A stretch of 62,264 nt of DNA. It comes from a virus. The position numbers and the translations under genes were made by a program. This document shows, piece after piece, positions 41,051 through 50,041 of the stretch (position 1 is the stretch's first letter; every line of letters begins with the position of its first letter). The stretch covers positions 1-62,264 of IMG/VR virus record IMGVR_UViG_3300050011_000078. One strand, written 5' to 3'. Under the pieces are notes generated by a model. That model did no database searches, was not told the origin of the DNA, and worked only from the letters and a program-made list of their open reading frames with translations.

Positions 41051-42036
41051 TGAGCCAGAACTACGGCCGCGCCTGCACGATCGTTGCTGGCGGGACAACC
41101 TATGTCCTAGTCGAGGGCGTCGGCCCGCCGATCGGCCTTCGCGGGCGATTCTCCGTGAAATTATTCGCGGACGGGCTGACGCTCAACAAAGCTGTCGTCA
41201 GAATCAGCAATCCTCTGCCCGCCACGGCGCAGCAATTCGTCACGCCACAAGCCGAAGGCCTCCCACTCACGATCACGGCCGGATATACGGACAACAGCGC
41301 GATCATCTTCTCCGGCTTTCTCCGGCAAGCAATTTACGGGCGCGACTCGCCGACCGACACGGTTTTGACCCTGATCGGCGCGGACACTGACAAGGCGCAC
41401 AATTACGGAACCATCAGCCAGACGCTGGCCGCCGGCTCGACGCCGATGGATCAAATCAACGCCGCTGTTACAGCTATGGCGAAGGCTGGCCAGATCGCGG
41501 TCGGCTATCTCGACCCAGCCCTGAATTTGTTGCAGCCGGTCTTCCCGCGCGCCGTGGCGTTATACGGCATGGGCCGCGACGTGCTCTTGAACGTCGCCAA
41601 GTCGAAACAGGCGAACGTGAGCTATCAGCAAGGGCAGGTTCAAATGCTCGGCGCGCAGGCATCAATCCCCGGAAGCGCTTTCGTGCTGAACACGAATACC
41701 GGCCTGGTCGGAATGCCGACGCAGACCGTCGGCGGAATTATGGCGCGAATCCTCATCAACCCCAGCGTGAAAATCAACACGTCGGTCCAGATTGCGCAAT
41801 CACTCGTTCAGGGTGCGCAACTCCCTCTCGGGCCAGACGGCAATATCGCCCCAAACCTGACCCCAAATGTCGCCGCCGATGGATTCTATAAGGTCTTGGG
41901 GATCGATTTCGACGGGGATACGCGCGGCAACCCTTGGTATATGGACCTGGCGTGCATCAGCGTCTTGGGTGTCGGCGGCAATCCGTCCCTCATCCCGAGA
42001 CCCCTTCTTGGCGCCGCCGCGGGGCCGCCGGTATGA
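41050..42036 (+). CDS. Baseplate hub protein (gp27-like)
   Basis: The 328-aa protein has hub features: RGRFSVKLFADGLTLNKAVV, TAGYTDNSAIIFSGFLRQAI, and the C-terminal DGFYKVLGIDFDGDTRGNPW. It shares junction overlaps with the plug and spike genes, as expected of a hub gene. Confidence 0.8.
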   Translation: MSQNYGRACTIVAGGTTYVLVEGVGPPIGLRGRFSVKLFADGLTLNKAVVRISNPLPATAQQFVTPQAEGLPLTITAGYTDNSAIIFSGFLRQAIYGRDSPTDTVLTLIGADTDKAHNYGTISQTLAAGSTPMDQINAAVTAMAKAGQIAVGYLDPALNLLQPVFPRAVALYGMGRDVLLNVAKSKQANVSYQQGQVQMLGAQASIPGSAFVLNTNTGLVGMPTQTVGGIMARILINPSVKINTSVQIAQSLVQGAQLPLGPDGNIAPNLTPNVAADGFYKVLGIDFDGDTRGNPWYMDLACISVLGVGGNPSLIPRPLLGAAAGPPV

Positions 42037-43619
42037 TTACGAACCTCGAACGGCTCGACAGCAACGACCTTGCCGTTCGTATCGCCATAGAGGGCGCGCT
42101 CACGCGCTTCTGGACAGCCATTCCGGCGATCGCCCAGGCGACTAGCGACGGCCATACAATGTCCGCGCAGGCGTCCATCAACGGAATCCAGCGCCAATTC
42201 GACGGCTCGATCCAAAACCTGCCGTTGCCGCCATTCAACGATGTCCCCGTTCATTTCACGGGCGGCGGCGGCGTCACGTCGACGCATCCGGTCGCGTCCG
42301 GCGACGAAGGCCTGATGGTCTTCGCGTCGCGCAATCAAGACTCCTGGCATCAGAGCGGCGGGACGAACAACGATCCGATCGACGGCCGGACGGCGCACCT
42401 GTCGGATGGCCGATGGATTCCTGGCGGCCGCTCGGACCCGCGCAAGCTGGCGAATGTCAACACGACTGAAATTCATCAGCGCACCGACGACGCCAAACAC
42501 ACGTCTGCGGTTGGCCCGACCGGCATCACACATAAGTCTGTTCCGGCGTCCGACAGCGCGACCGACCCTTACGGGGCCGCGACGACTTTCTATGCGAGCT
42601 TTGTCCAGGCGGCGAGTGGTATCGCGCATCAAGCCGTATCGCCGGGCGTGATGCATCAAATTACGAACGATCTGACCGCTGGTCCTCGGATGAGAGCGTC
42701 GAACGACGCGCATATCATTCAGAACCATCCGACCAACGGTCCATTGCTGACATCATCGTCCGGCTCCAACGCCATGTCGGCGGCGATCAACCCGTCGTCT
42801 GGCTTCAACCTGTCGGCCACCTTCGGCGCGGCAGTCCACACCATGCTGATGGGAACCGGCGGCATAAGCCTCAATTCGTCAGTCGCGATTGGATTCAGCG
42901 CGCCGTCGATGAGTTTTCCATCAGCGTCCATCGGCGGCGCGGCGCTCCAGACGAACTCCGTCAACGGCACCGTTCTCATCAACGGGACGGTGGCTGCCGC
43001 CGCGCTGACGAACGGATTTACCGGCTCTGGCGCTTTTGTGCGGGCGACCGGAGCAAGCATGGGCGTCATGTCGCTTGGCGGTTCCGGCAGCACCAATGTT
43101 ATTAGTCTGACTGGCTACAGCGGCGCCCTCGGCAACGACGGCATACTGATGATTCCCTTCGCTGTGCCAGCGACCCCCATAGCATTTGAGAACGCGGTAG
43201 GAGGCGTGGTTGGCTCCATAACAACTAATGGCTCCGCGACAGCCTACAACCTTTCGTCAGATGAGCGATTGAAGAAGATTCACGGGCCGCACGATCCACG
43301 CGAGGGCCTGGCGCGCGTCCTGCGCATCAAGCTCTATGAGGGCGAGTTTCACGAGGAGCCCGGCGAGGTTCACACGCTCCTACTCGCCCACGAGCTGCAG
43401 GAGATCAATCCGCGCGCCGTTACCGGCAAGCGCGGCGCGATGCGAATGACGCGGCCCGTGCTTGACGACGAAGGAAACGAAATAGAGCCGTCGCGCGAGG
43501 TTATCGCTCCGCAACAGGTCGATTACAGCAAGATCGTCCCAGACTTGATCGCCGCCAATCAGGCATTGGCGGCCGAAATTGCCGAACTCCGCACGATGTT
43601 AGAAGGGCGACCGGCATGA
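42033..43619 (+). CDS. Baseplate spike (Gp138/gpV-type) with a C-terminal S74 chaperone domain
   Basis: The start MITNLERLDSNDLAVRIAIE is at an ATGA overlap. Residues 1-100 form the OB-fold spike domain (PLPPFNDVPVHFTGGGGVTS, then SGDEGLMVFASRNQDSW). Residues about 240-405 are Gly/Ser-rich beta repeats. Residues about 408-528 match the S74 intramolecular chaperone: SDERLKKIHGPHDPREGL gives the Ser-Asp...Lys cleavage motif, and LLAHELQEINPRAVTGK follows. S74 domains usually end fibres and cut themselves off after trimer folding. Confidence 0.82.
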   Translation: MITNLERLDSNDLAVRIAIEGALTRFWTAIPAIAQATSDGHTMSAQASINGIQRQFDGSIQNLPLPPFNDVPVHFTGGGGVTSTHPVASGDEGLMVFASRNQDSWHQSGGTNNDPIDGRTAHLSDGRWIPGGRSDPRKLANVNTTEIHQRTDDAKHTSAVGPTGITHKSVPASDSATDPYGAATTFYASFVQAASGIAHQAVSPGVMHQITNDLTAGPRMRASNDAHIIQNHPTNGPLLTSSSGSNAMSAAINPSSGFNLSATFGAAVHTMLMGTGGISLNSSVAIGFSAPSMSFPSASIGGAALQTNSVNGTVLINGTVAAAALTNGFTGSGAFVRATGASMGVMSLGGSGSTNVISLTGYSGALGNDGILMIPFAVPATPIAFENAVGGVVGSITTNGSATAYNLSSDERLKKIHGPHDPREGLARVLRIKLYEGEFHEEPGEVHTLLLAHELQEINPRAVTGKRGAMRMTRPVLDDEGNEIEPSREVIAPQQVDYSKIVPDLIAANQALAAEIAELRTMLEGRPA

Positions 43620-43834
43620 CAACTGAAAAATGCGTTATCGCAGACCCCAATAAGACAGCCGGCCGCGCCTTCATATTCATCGTTGAGCTGGGGCGTGATA
43701 AGCGCATCAGCTCTATCGAGGCGGCGTTTCTACATGTCGCCATATGGCCGCTCATCGAGAAGGAAAGCGACGAAGCCGAAGCCGAAGCGACGCGCGTCGC
43801 CATGGTCCATTCCTGCAACGGCGCGGTCAACTGA
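43616..43834 (+). CDS. 72-aa hypothetical protein
   Basis: A small protein (MTTEKCVIADPNKTAGRAFI) is coupled by ATGA to the spike gene. It is acidic in its C-terminal half. It lies within the baseplate cluster. Function unknown. Confidence 0.6.
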   Translation: MTTEKCVIADPNKTAGRAFIFIVELGRDKRISSIEAAFLHVAIWPLIEKESDEAEAEATRVAMVHSCNGAVN

Positions 43835-43835
43835 A

Positions 43836-44189
43836 ATGCGCTTGCGCATGCAGGACGCCAACGGCGATCGGTTGTTCGGCCAGGGTCAAGCGAACTTTTG
43901 GATCAACGTTCCCGATGCCGCCGGGCAGCTCGCGCAGACCCGCATGGCTCTTTGGCTCGGGCAATGGTTCTTGAACACGCCAGACGGCACGCCATGGCTG
44001 ACAAAGGTGCTCGGGAAATACAAGGGCTCGACGCGCGACGCGGCGATCCAGGCGCGCATTCTCGGAACTCCAGGCGTCAAGGCCATCCTCGCCTATGCGA
44101 GCCAGCTTAACCGCGACACGCGCGTCTGGAACGTCCAGGCGACGATCGACACGACATTCGGTCAAATAAAGATTGCGGGGCCTGCCTGA
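43836..44189 (+). CDS. gp25/gp46-like baseplate wedge protein
   Basis: The 117-aa protein (RMALWLGQWFLNTPDGTPWL, then RDAAIQARILGTPGVKAILA, then VQATIDTTFGQI) has the pattern of small wedge proteins placed just before baseplate J. The start at 43836 was chosen over an upstream overlapping frame. Confidence 0.8.
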   Translation: MRLRMQDANGDRLFGQGQANFWINVPDAAGQLAQTRMALWLGQWFLNTPDGTPWLTKVLGKYKGSTRDAAIQARILGTPGVKAILAYASQLNRDTRVWNVQATIDTTFGQIKIAGPA

Positions 44190-45463
44190 TGGGATCGACG
44201 CCGGTTGCTACAGTCGACGCGACTGGAATCCACAAGCCGACCATTGCCGCTTGCCTGACCTATTTCAATGAGGGCTATCAGTCGATCTATGGATCAGACG
44301 TCATCATCGAGTCCTCGACCCAGGACGGCGAATTACTCGGCTTGCTCGCCTCGGCCGTCGACGATGCCAACGCGATGGCCGTTCAGACCTATAACGCCTA
44401 TTCGCCCGCGACAGCGCAGGGCGCCGGTCTTTCGAGTAATGTCAAGATCAACGGACTCGCAAGAGAAATCCCGACGTTCTCGACGGCTCCCTTGCTGCTT
44501 GTCGGCACCGTCGGCACCACGATCACCAACGGAATCGCGGAAGACGCAAACCAGAATCAATGGTCGCTCGGCGCAACCCCGATCATCATTCCGTCGGCCG
44601 GCCAGATCACCGCGACCGCGACATGCACGACGCTTGGCGCCATCGCCGCGCCGATCGGGACCATAACCCAGATCAAGACGCAGACTCGAGGCTGGCAGAC
44701 GGTCAGCAACACCGCTGCCGCCACGCCTGGCGCGCCGGTAGAGTCCGATCCGACGCTGCGTATTCGCCAGGCCGTTTCGACGATGGCGCCGGCTCAAGGG
44801 CCGCTTGCGGCCGTCCTATCGGCCGTCGCGGCCATTCCTGGCGTTGCCCCGTTCATTGGCTACGAGAACACCACCAACGCCTTGGACACGAACGGCGCGC
44901 CCGGCCATACAATTTACGTCGTCACCACCGGCGGCGACTCTGTGGCGATCGCTTCGGCTATCAACATCGCCAAGCAGGGCGGCACGGGAACTTTCGGCAC
45001 CACCACCGAGACAATCGTAGACGCTTACGGCGTTCCTCACCCCGTTAACTTCTTTTTTGCGACGCAAGAGCCGATAATCTGGGGCGTTTCGATTCAGCCC
45101 CTCAATGGCTTTAGCACCAACACGAACGCGCTGATCCAGGCCTCGCTCGCCGCTTGGACGAACAGCCTGGGAATCGGCACGGATATTCAACTGTCGCGCG
45201 CCTATGCCGCGGGATATTTGCAGCCGAGCATTCAAGCTGCCACCGCGCAGCTACAGGCCGACATGGCGGCGAACGCTCTACCGGCGACGCTCGCGGCGGA
45301 CCTTGCGGCCATAACAAGTCTAAATGCTGCGGCCCAAACTTATGAAATCACCGCCCTGACGGTCGCCATCAGCCCCGCCGCCCTGGCTGCCCTTGACGTG
45401 CCGATCTTGTTCAATCAGTCAGCGCAAAGCCTTTCCGCCAGCGTAACCGTCACGGTGATATAA
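44189..45463 (+). CDS. Baseplate J-like protein
   Basis: The 424-aa protein has typical J features: YFNEGYQSIYGSDVIIESST, then DGELLGLLASAVDDANAMAV near the start, ESDPTLRIRQAVSTMAPAQG in the middle and a C-terminal wing. It forms the outer baseplate wedge that triggers sheath contraction. Confidence 0.88.
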   Translation: MGSTPVATVDATGIHKPTIAACLTYFNEGYQSIYGSDVIIESSTQDGELLGLLASAVDDANAMAVQTYNAYSPATAQGAGLSSNVKINGLAREIPTFSTAPLLLVGTVGTTITNGIAEDANQNQWSLGATPIIIPSAGQITATATCTTLGAIAAPIGTITQIKTQTRGWQTVSNTAAATPGAPVESDPTLRIRQAVSTMAPAQGPLAAVLSAVAAIPGVAPFIGYENTTNALDTNGAPGHTIYVVTTGGDSVAIASAINIAKQGGTGTFGTTTETIVDAYGVPHPVNFFFATQEPIIWGVSIQPLNGFSTNTNALIQASLAAWTNSLGIGTDIQLSRAYAAGYLQPSIQAATAQLQADMAANALPATLAADLAAITSLNAAAQTYEITALTVAISPAALAALDVPILFNQSAQSLSASVTVTVI

Positions 45464-46356
45464 TGCGGGCGGGATCCGACTACCTCGCTCTCATTCCGCC
45501 GGAGCACGCCGGCAAGCCGAAATTCACGGCCGAAGTCGCGCTCGTCACGCAGCCGTTTGCCGATCTTCAAACACTTATGGCGTCTCTGCCAAGCCTGTTC
45601 GATCTCGACCTAGCGATCGGCGTCCAGCTAGATGCGACCGGCGCATGGATCGGCCTGTCTCGCTTTGTCCCTATCCCGATTCCCAACTCATATTTTTCGT
45701 TCGACATGCCTGGGCTCGGCTTCGACCAGGGCTATTGGTTCGGAACATTCGAGGCCAACTCGACTTACCTTACGAAGCTTGATGACGACACCTATCGCCG
45801 ACTGCTTCGCGCGAAAGTCCTTTGCAACAACAGCGATGGGACGATCGCCGACATTCAGGGAATTTTGAACGCCTATTTCCCTGCTTCCCTCTATCCGTCG
45901 ACGAACGTCTTCGTCATTGACGGGATTTCTCCACCAATCGGCCAGTTCTTCTCGTTCGATGATCCGTTGCGGGGATACGACACCGGCATCTGGTGGGTTA
46001 GTAATGATTCTTCCCCCTATGCGACGAACGACATGAAGATCATCGTTGCGATCTCTGGCGTTCTGCCGACCGTCGTCGATCTCGAAGTGCTGAAGCAACA
46101 AATCCTCCCGTTTAGAGGCGCGGGCGTTCGCATCGAATGGGAAGTCGTGACTTCCCAGGGTGCGCCAGTATTCGGCCTCGATATCGAGAACGAATTCATA
46201 AGCGGCCTCGACGGCGGCGCCTGGGGCGCTGATCCCGGAGTCGTCGCCGGCCTGTTGCCTACGCTTGCGCCTCCGCCGCCTCCCCCGCCTCCCCCGCCTC
46301 CCCCGCCTCCCCCGCCTCTGTCGGGATCTCCGACGTTCTACATTTTAGGATTCTGA
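45463..46356 (+). CDS. Baseplate/tail protein, DUF2612 type, with a polyproline run
   Basis: The 297-aa protein fits DUF2612 (DLDLAIGVQLDATGAWIGLS, then DDTYRRLLRAKVLCNNSDGT, and IQGILNAYFP). Near the C-terminus (about residues 267-285) an unbroken proline run precedes the last 12 residues. The run could stiffen the link to a fibre. EF-P would be needed to translate it. Confidence 0.8.
   Translation: MRAGSDYLALIPPEHAGKPKFTAEVALVTQPFADLQTLMASLPSLFDLDLAIGVQLDATGAWIGLSRFVPIPIPNSYFSFDMPGLGFDQGYWFGTFEANSTYLTKLDDDTYRRLLRAKVLCNNSDGTIADIQGILNAYFPASLYPSTNVFVIDGISPPIGQFFSFDDPLRGYDTGIWWVSNDSSPYATNDMKIIVAISGVLPTVVDLEVLKQQILPFRGAGVRIEWEVVTSQGAPVFGLDIENEFISGLDGGAWGADPGVVAGLLPTLAPPPPPPPPPPPPPPPPLSGSPTFYILGF
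46269..46317 (+). repeat. 9-bp tandem repeat coding polyproline
   Basis: The unit CCTCCCCCG is repeated about five times and encodes only proline. Such repeats can change copy number by slippage and alter the linker length without shifting the frame. Confidence 0.85.
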
Positions 46357-46359
46357 TAA

Positions 46360-47229
46360 ATGTCGAATCTAACATCCGTCGGAATTACGGCCGGCGTTCC
46401 GACTTCTGGCACGGGAACCGTGTCGACGATCGACGCCTTGATGGCTGACGGCGGGCAGGCTACTGTCGGATCGATGGTGGATACCGCATACACAACAGGA
46501 TCCGGTTCGCTTGTCGCTATTCTTAAGGGTTTATTCGGCAAGATTAGCGCAGCCCTTGTCGCTCAGGGCTCAACGACATCTGGGCAGTCTGGCGAGCTAA
46601 CTCTAGCCGCCGTCACGACTGCCAGTCCGTCATACACGTCTGCGCAGACGTCACCCCTCTCGCTCGACGTCAATGGCGGCCTTCGCGTCAATGTTATCGC
46701 CGGCGGCGCCGGCGGCGGAGTCGTCACACAAGCGACTGGAACCAACCTTCATACTGTTGTCGACTCCTTGCCTCCCGTCCTTGGCTCCGGCGCCGCAGTC
46801 ACGGTTACGCCAACGGTTACTGCCGGCGCCTATACGGCCGGCTACGTCATGGGCGGTATTATGACGTTCGCGAGCATTTTGCCGGCGTCGTTCAATGGAA
46901 TTTTGGAAAGCCTTGCGCTTCGCTTTAAGGGCACGTTGCAGACCGGAAGTTTCGCCGTCGCGTTGTTTTCCGCGTCGCCTGCCGGCACGTTTGCCGATCA
47001 CGGCGCCCCCGCGATTGCTGGCGCCGATACCGCGCTACTTCTCGGCGTTTATCAATTGAGCGCAGCGCAGAGCGAACTCGGAACGCATACGATTTATTGC
47101 CTCGACGGCATAGGAAAGCAGATTGTCGGCGCCTCGACCTCGCTATTCGCAGTTGTGGTTGCGATCACGACGCCGACCGCCCCGGCGTCAACCTCTGAAA
47201 TGTCGCTACAGATTGGCGTGGTGCAGTAA
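46360..47229 (+). CDS. Putative tail fibre/receptor-binding protein
   Basis: The 289-aa protein is Gly/Ser/Thr/Ala-rich. It has an N-terminal helix (LVAILKGLFGKISAALVAQG) that may dock to the baseplate, and a beta-rich C-terminal half (FNGILESLALRFKGTLQTGS). It lies between DUF2612 and an SGNH hydrolase. No family is assigned. Confidence 0.6.
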   Translation: MSNLTSVGITAGVPTSGTGTVSTIDALMADGGQATVGSMVDTAYTTGSGSLVAILKGLFGKISAALVAQGSTTSGQSGELTLAAVTTASPSYTSAQTSPLSLDVNGGLRVNVIAGGAGGGVVTQATGTNLHTVVDSLPPVLGSGAAVTVTPTVTAGAYTAGYVMGGIMTFASILPASFNGILESLALRFKGTLQTGSFAVALFSASPAGTFADHGAPAIAGADTALLLGVYQLSAAQSELGTHTIYCLDGIGKQIVGASTSLFAVVVAITTPTAPASTSEMSLQIGVVQ

Positions 47230-48251
47230 TGTTCGGGCCGCAAAAGGCTATCCTGAACCATGCCAATATCCCCTTCCCGCTCTATTACAATTTCACCGAA
47301 TTCAATCTGCCAAATCTGGCAAGCCTGCTTTCGAGCGGAGGCAAAATCCTGTGCGCTGGCGACAGCACGACGGCGGGCTACAATAATACAAACCTGTCGA
47401 GCAGCTACCCATTTCTGCTGCCGGGGGATGTTGGGGGGAATTTAGTTTATGATATGTGCTGCGGCCAGATCGGGGCGGACTCTCGCGTTGCTGGGGGTTC
47501 CACCGGCGGGCAGCCGGGCATAGCTCCTGGCTATCAGCAGACCGGAGCCGATACCCTCGCCTTCACGCCGACTGACAGTTGGGATACGGCAGACATATAT
47601 TTCGCCAAGGGCGGCGTGTCGGGCGTGTCGAACGTCAACATTAACGGCGGCTCGACTCTGGGCTCTCTCAGCACGAGCGGGGCTACCTCGGTTGGTAAGC
47701 TCACGGTAACCGGCACAGCCGGCGTCAACACGCTCAACATCGTCTGGGTTAGCGGTAGTGTCTGGCCACTCGTCATCGACTGCTATCTCAGCACCGCACA
47801 CAAGGCCCGCGTCCTTGGATGCGGTAATAGCGGGGCGACCTCGACCAGTTATTGCAATCAGTCGCAGGGCTTCGCCGCACCTCAGATGATGACTGCGCTG
47901 AATCCCAAACTAACGATCCTAAATATTGGAATCAACGATTGGGAAACAGGCGTAGCCCTGTCTACTTACTCAGCAAATATGCAGAGTATGATTACCAAGA
48001 TTTTGGCTCAGGGCGATTGCATTTTGATGGGGCCAAATTCTACTGGAAATGTTGCAAGTGAAGCGACTCAACTGACCTACATACAAGCTATCAGGCAGCT
48101 AGCCTTCAATAACAACATCCCTATGATTAATATACGGTCAGTCTTGGGAGCATACGCGACGGCGAACTCGGCCGGTTATATGTATAATAACTTGCACCCT
48201 TCCACTACCGGATACGCGATCATCGCTTCGGCGATAGCGGCCAAGCTGTAA
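47229..48251 (+). CDS. SGNH/GDSL hydrolase, tail-associated
   Basis: The 340-aa protein has block I CAGDSTTAGYNN (catalytic Ser, residue about 46), block III ILNIGINDWETG (Asn oxyanion contributor) and block V NNLHPSTTGYAI with the catalytic His. The usual Asp three residues before His is Asn here. A beta insertion (residues 120-190) splits the domain. In a tail cluster it would deacetylate or cut surface glycans. Confidence 0.78.
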   Translation: MFGPQKAILNHANIPFPLYYNFTEFNLPNLASLLSSGGKILCAGDSTTAGYNNTNLSSSYPFLLPGDVGGNLVYDMCCGQIGADSRVAGGSTGGQPGIAPGYQQTGADTLAFTPTDSWDTADIYFAKGGVSGVSNVNINGGSTLGSLSTSGATSVGKLTVTGTAGVNTLNIVWVSGSVWPLVIDCYLSTAHKARVLGCGNSGATSTSYCNQSQGFAAPQMMTALNPKLTILNIGINDWETGVALSTYSANMQSMITKILAQGDCILMGPNSTGNVASEATQLTYIQAIRQLAFNNNIPMINIRSVLGAYATANSAGYMYNNLHPSTTGYAIIASAIAAKL

Positions 48252-48286
48252 CCCACGGGCCGCCCTGGTCTTTAATCGGAGTCACA

Positions 48287-48955
48287 ATGCCGAATACAAA
48301 CGACTATCAGCCATGGGCGGCACAAGTGGGCGCCAACGTTCTTGCGCCTGCGGTTTACGCCGCCCTTCCAGAGCTCCCGGCGGGTTTTGTGGCTGGCATC
48401 ACGCCATCGGTGAAGATAAACACCATCTTGCGGCAGGCGTCGGTCATCGCCGCAATGATCGCACAGTTCACGGCAGACTATGGGCCGGCGAACGTCGTCG
48501 ACGACGGCAATATTGCGGAAGTCGAAGGAAACTTCGGCTCGGCGATTGCCGCCTATCTCGCGACAAAGCCGCCTTCGAATCAAGAAATCGTCCTCCAGGC
48601 GAAGGGCGTCAACCTCAATGCGACCGGCGACACGATCGTCGCTGTCGCACTTCCTGCCGGCTTCACCCGCTACACCATTGTGGGTATCAACGTCAGCCAC
48701 GCTTCGGTGTCTCTGACAACGGCGCACGTCGGCCTCTTCACCGCCGCGTCACAAGGCGGCACGGCGATTGCGGCCGAACAGGCTCTCTCCGGAATCACAG
48801 CGACGGCGGCCGCGACCGCGGCGAACGGAATCGCGCTGGCTCTCGCCCTTAGCAATATCTGGCTGAGTGGCGCGAGCCTGTTCCTGAACGTCGGGACGGC
48901 CCAAGGCGCCGCCGCTACTGCGGATTTCGCAATCCGAATCCTTCCCCTTTCGTAA
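48287..48955 (+). CDS. Tail fibre A, shares an N-terminal adaptor with the next fibre
   Basis: The 222-aa protein has an N-terminal 85-residue region (NTILRQASVIAAMIAQFTAD, then ANVVDDGNIAEVEGNFGSAI). It is clearly homologous to the same region of the protein at 49028. The C-terminal domain differs. Shared adaptors with different tips suggest alternative or heteromeric fibres. Confidence 0.65.
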   Translation: MPNTNDYQPWAAQVGANVLAPAVYAALPELPAGFVAGITPSVKINTILRQASVIAAMIAQFTADYGPANVVDDGNIAEVEGNFGSAIAAYLATKPPSNQEIVLQAKGVNLNATGDTIVAVALPAGFTRYTIVGINVSHASVSLTTAHVGLFTAASQGGTAIAAEQALSGITATAAATAANGIALALALSNIWLSGASLFLNVGTAQGAAATADFAIRILPLS

Positions 48956-48983
48956 GAATCTGCCACCGATCCTGTTTCGTCAA

Positions 48984-49016
48984 CGTCGTGAGACGCGGAC
49001 CCTCCCCGTGCTGGAG
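48984..49016 (+). promoter_or_regulatory. Virion-gene leader motif, copy 6 (fibre B)
   Basis: CGTCGTGAGACG (48984-48995) is followed by CCTCCCC and GTGCTGGAG before the start at 49028. It is the most divergent clear copy. Confidence 0.55.
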
Positions 49017-49027
49017 AACTCAGCCAA

Positions 49028-50029
49028 ATGTCGAACACAAACGCAATCCTTCCATTTGGCTTGGGCGTCGGCTCCAATGTCATGTCGTCCGCCGCATGGT
49101 CGGCGATAGCGGCTCGCCTCAGTGGATTCGAGTCTGGACTTGCACAGTCGATCCAGGTCAACACGGCCATGCGTCAGGCCGCTTTCGTCGCGACGATGAT
49201 CGCACAATTCACCGCAGATTTTGGCAACGCCAACGTCAACGACGACGCCAACATAGCCGCCCTTGAGAGCAATTTCGAGGCGGCTCTCGCGGCGTTTATC
49301 GTGCCCTTGGTGCCATTCTTCGCTGGGCCAACGCTACGGCTTAATGCGTCCTTGACGTCGGCAGGAACAAGCGTTGCCTTCACCGCAGATGAAATTGGCG
49401 TCGCTAATGGATTGGGCGCGAGTGGCACAACGCTTGCAAGCTATAGCCAGACGTTGAATGTATCGACAACCGGCGCCGGCGGCATGGATATCGGCTCTGC
49501 GCCCGCCTCTGGATTCGTTTCGATCTATGCAATTTACAACCCGACAACCCAGACGCAATCGATCCTTGGAACAACCGCCAGCAGCGGCACCGTTTATAAC
49601 GGCGCGCATATGCCAGCTGGCTATACGATGTCTTCGCTCATTTCGGTTTGGAAGACCAACGGCAGCTCGCAACTGGTCGCGGCATATCAGATCGACAGAC
49701 AATATTTTTATGCTGTGAATGTTCAAGTTTTGACGACAAGTAGCGCGACGACACCAACATCCATTTCGATGACAGCGGCCATCCCTCTGGCAGCGCGGAC
49801 ATTCACCGCTCTGTTTTCGATTATCGAAACCGGTTCCGTCGGCGCCAGTTCTGACGGATTCTTCGGGCCAATAGCCGGCGTGTTGCCTCTAGTTTGCGTC
49901 GCCGCAGTATCTGGCGGGCAGTTGAACACGTTTGCGACGTTGCCGGTCGGGCCGTCGCAGACATCATTTTATAAAGTTGGTCAAGCCTCTGTGGAGGCCA
50001 GCGTTACCGTTACCGGCTATTCGATCTAA
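49028..50029 (+). CDS. Tail fibre B
   Basis: The 333-aa protein has the same adaptor as fibre A (NTAMRQAAFVATMIAQFTAD, then NVNDDANIAALESNFEAALA). Its different beta-rich body includes NPTTQTQSILGTTASSGTVY and AHMPAGYTMSSLISVWKTNG, a pattern common in phage tail tips. It probably contacts the host surface. Confidence 0.68.
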   Translation: MSNTNAILPFGLGVGSNVMSSAAWSAIAARLSGFESGLAQSIQVNTAMRQAAFVATMIAQFTADFGNANVNDDANIAALESNFEAALAAFIVPLVPFFAGPTLRLNASLTSAGTSVAFTADEIGVANGLGASGTTLASYSQTLNVSTTGAGGMDIGSAPASGFVSIYAIYNPTTQTQSILGTTASSGTVYNGAHMPAGYTMSSLISVWKTNGSSQLVAAYQIDRQYFYAVNVQVLTTSSATTPTSISMTAAIPLAARTFTALFSIIETGSVGASSDGFFGPIAGVLPLVCVAAVSGGQLNTFATLPVGPSQTSFYKVGQASVEASVTVTGYSI

Positions 50030-50041
50030 GGACCCCTTCAT

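Noticed and set aside
46269-46317. Regulatory repeat or CRISPR-like array
   Set aside because: It is a 9-bp coding repeat for polyproline inside the DUF2612 gene.
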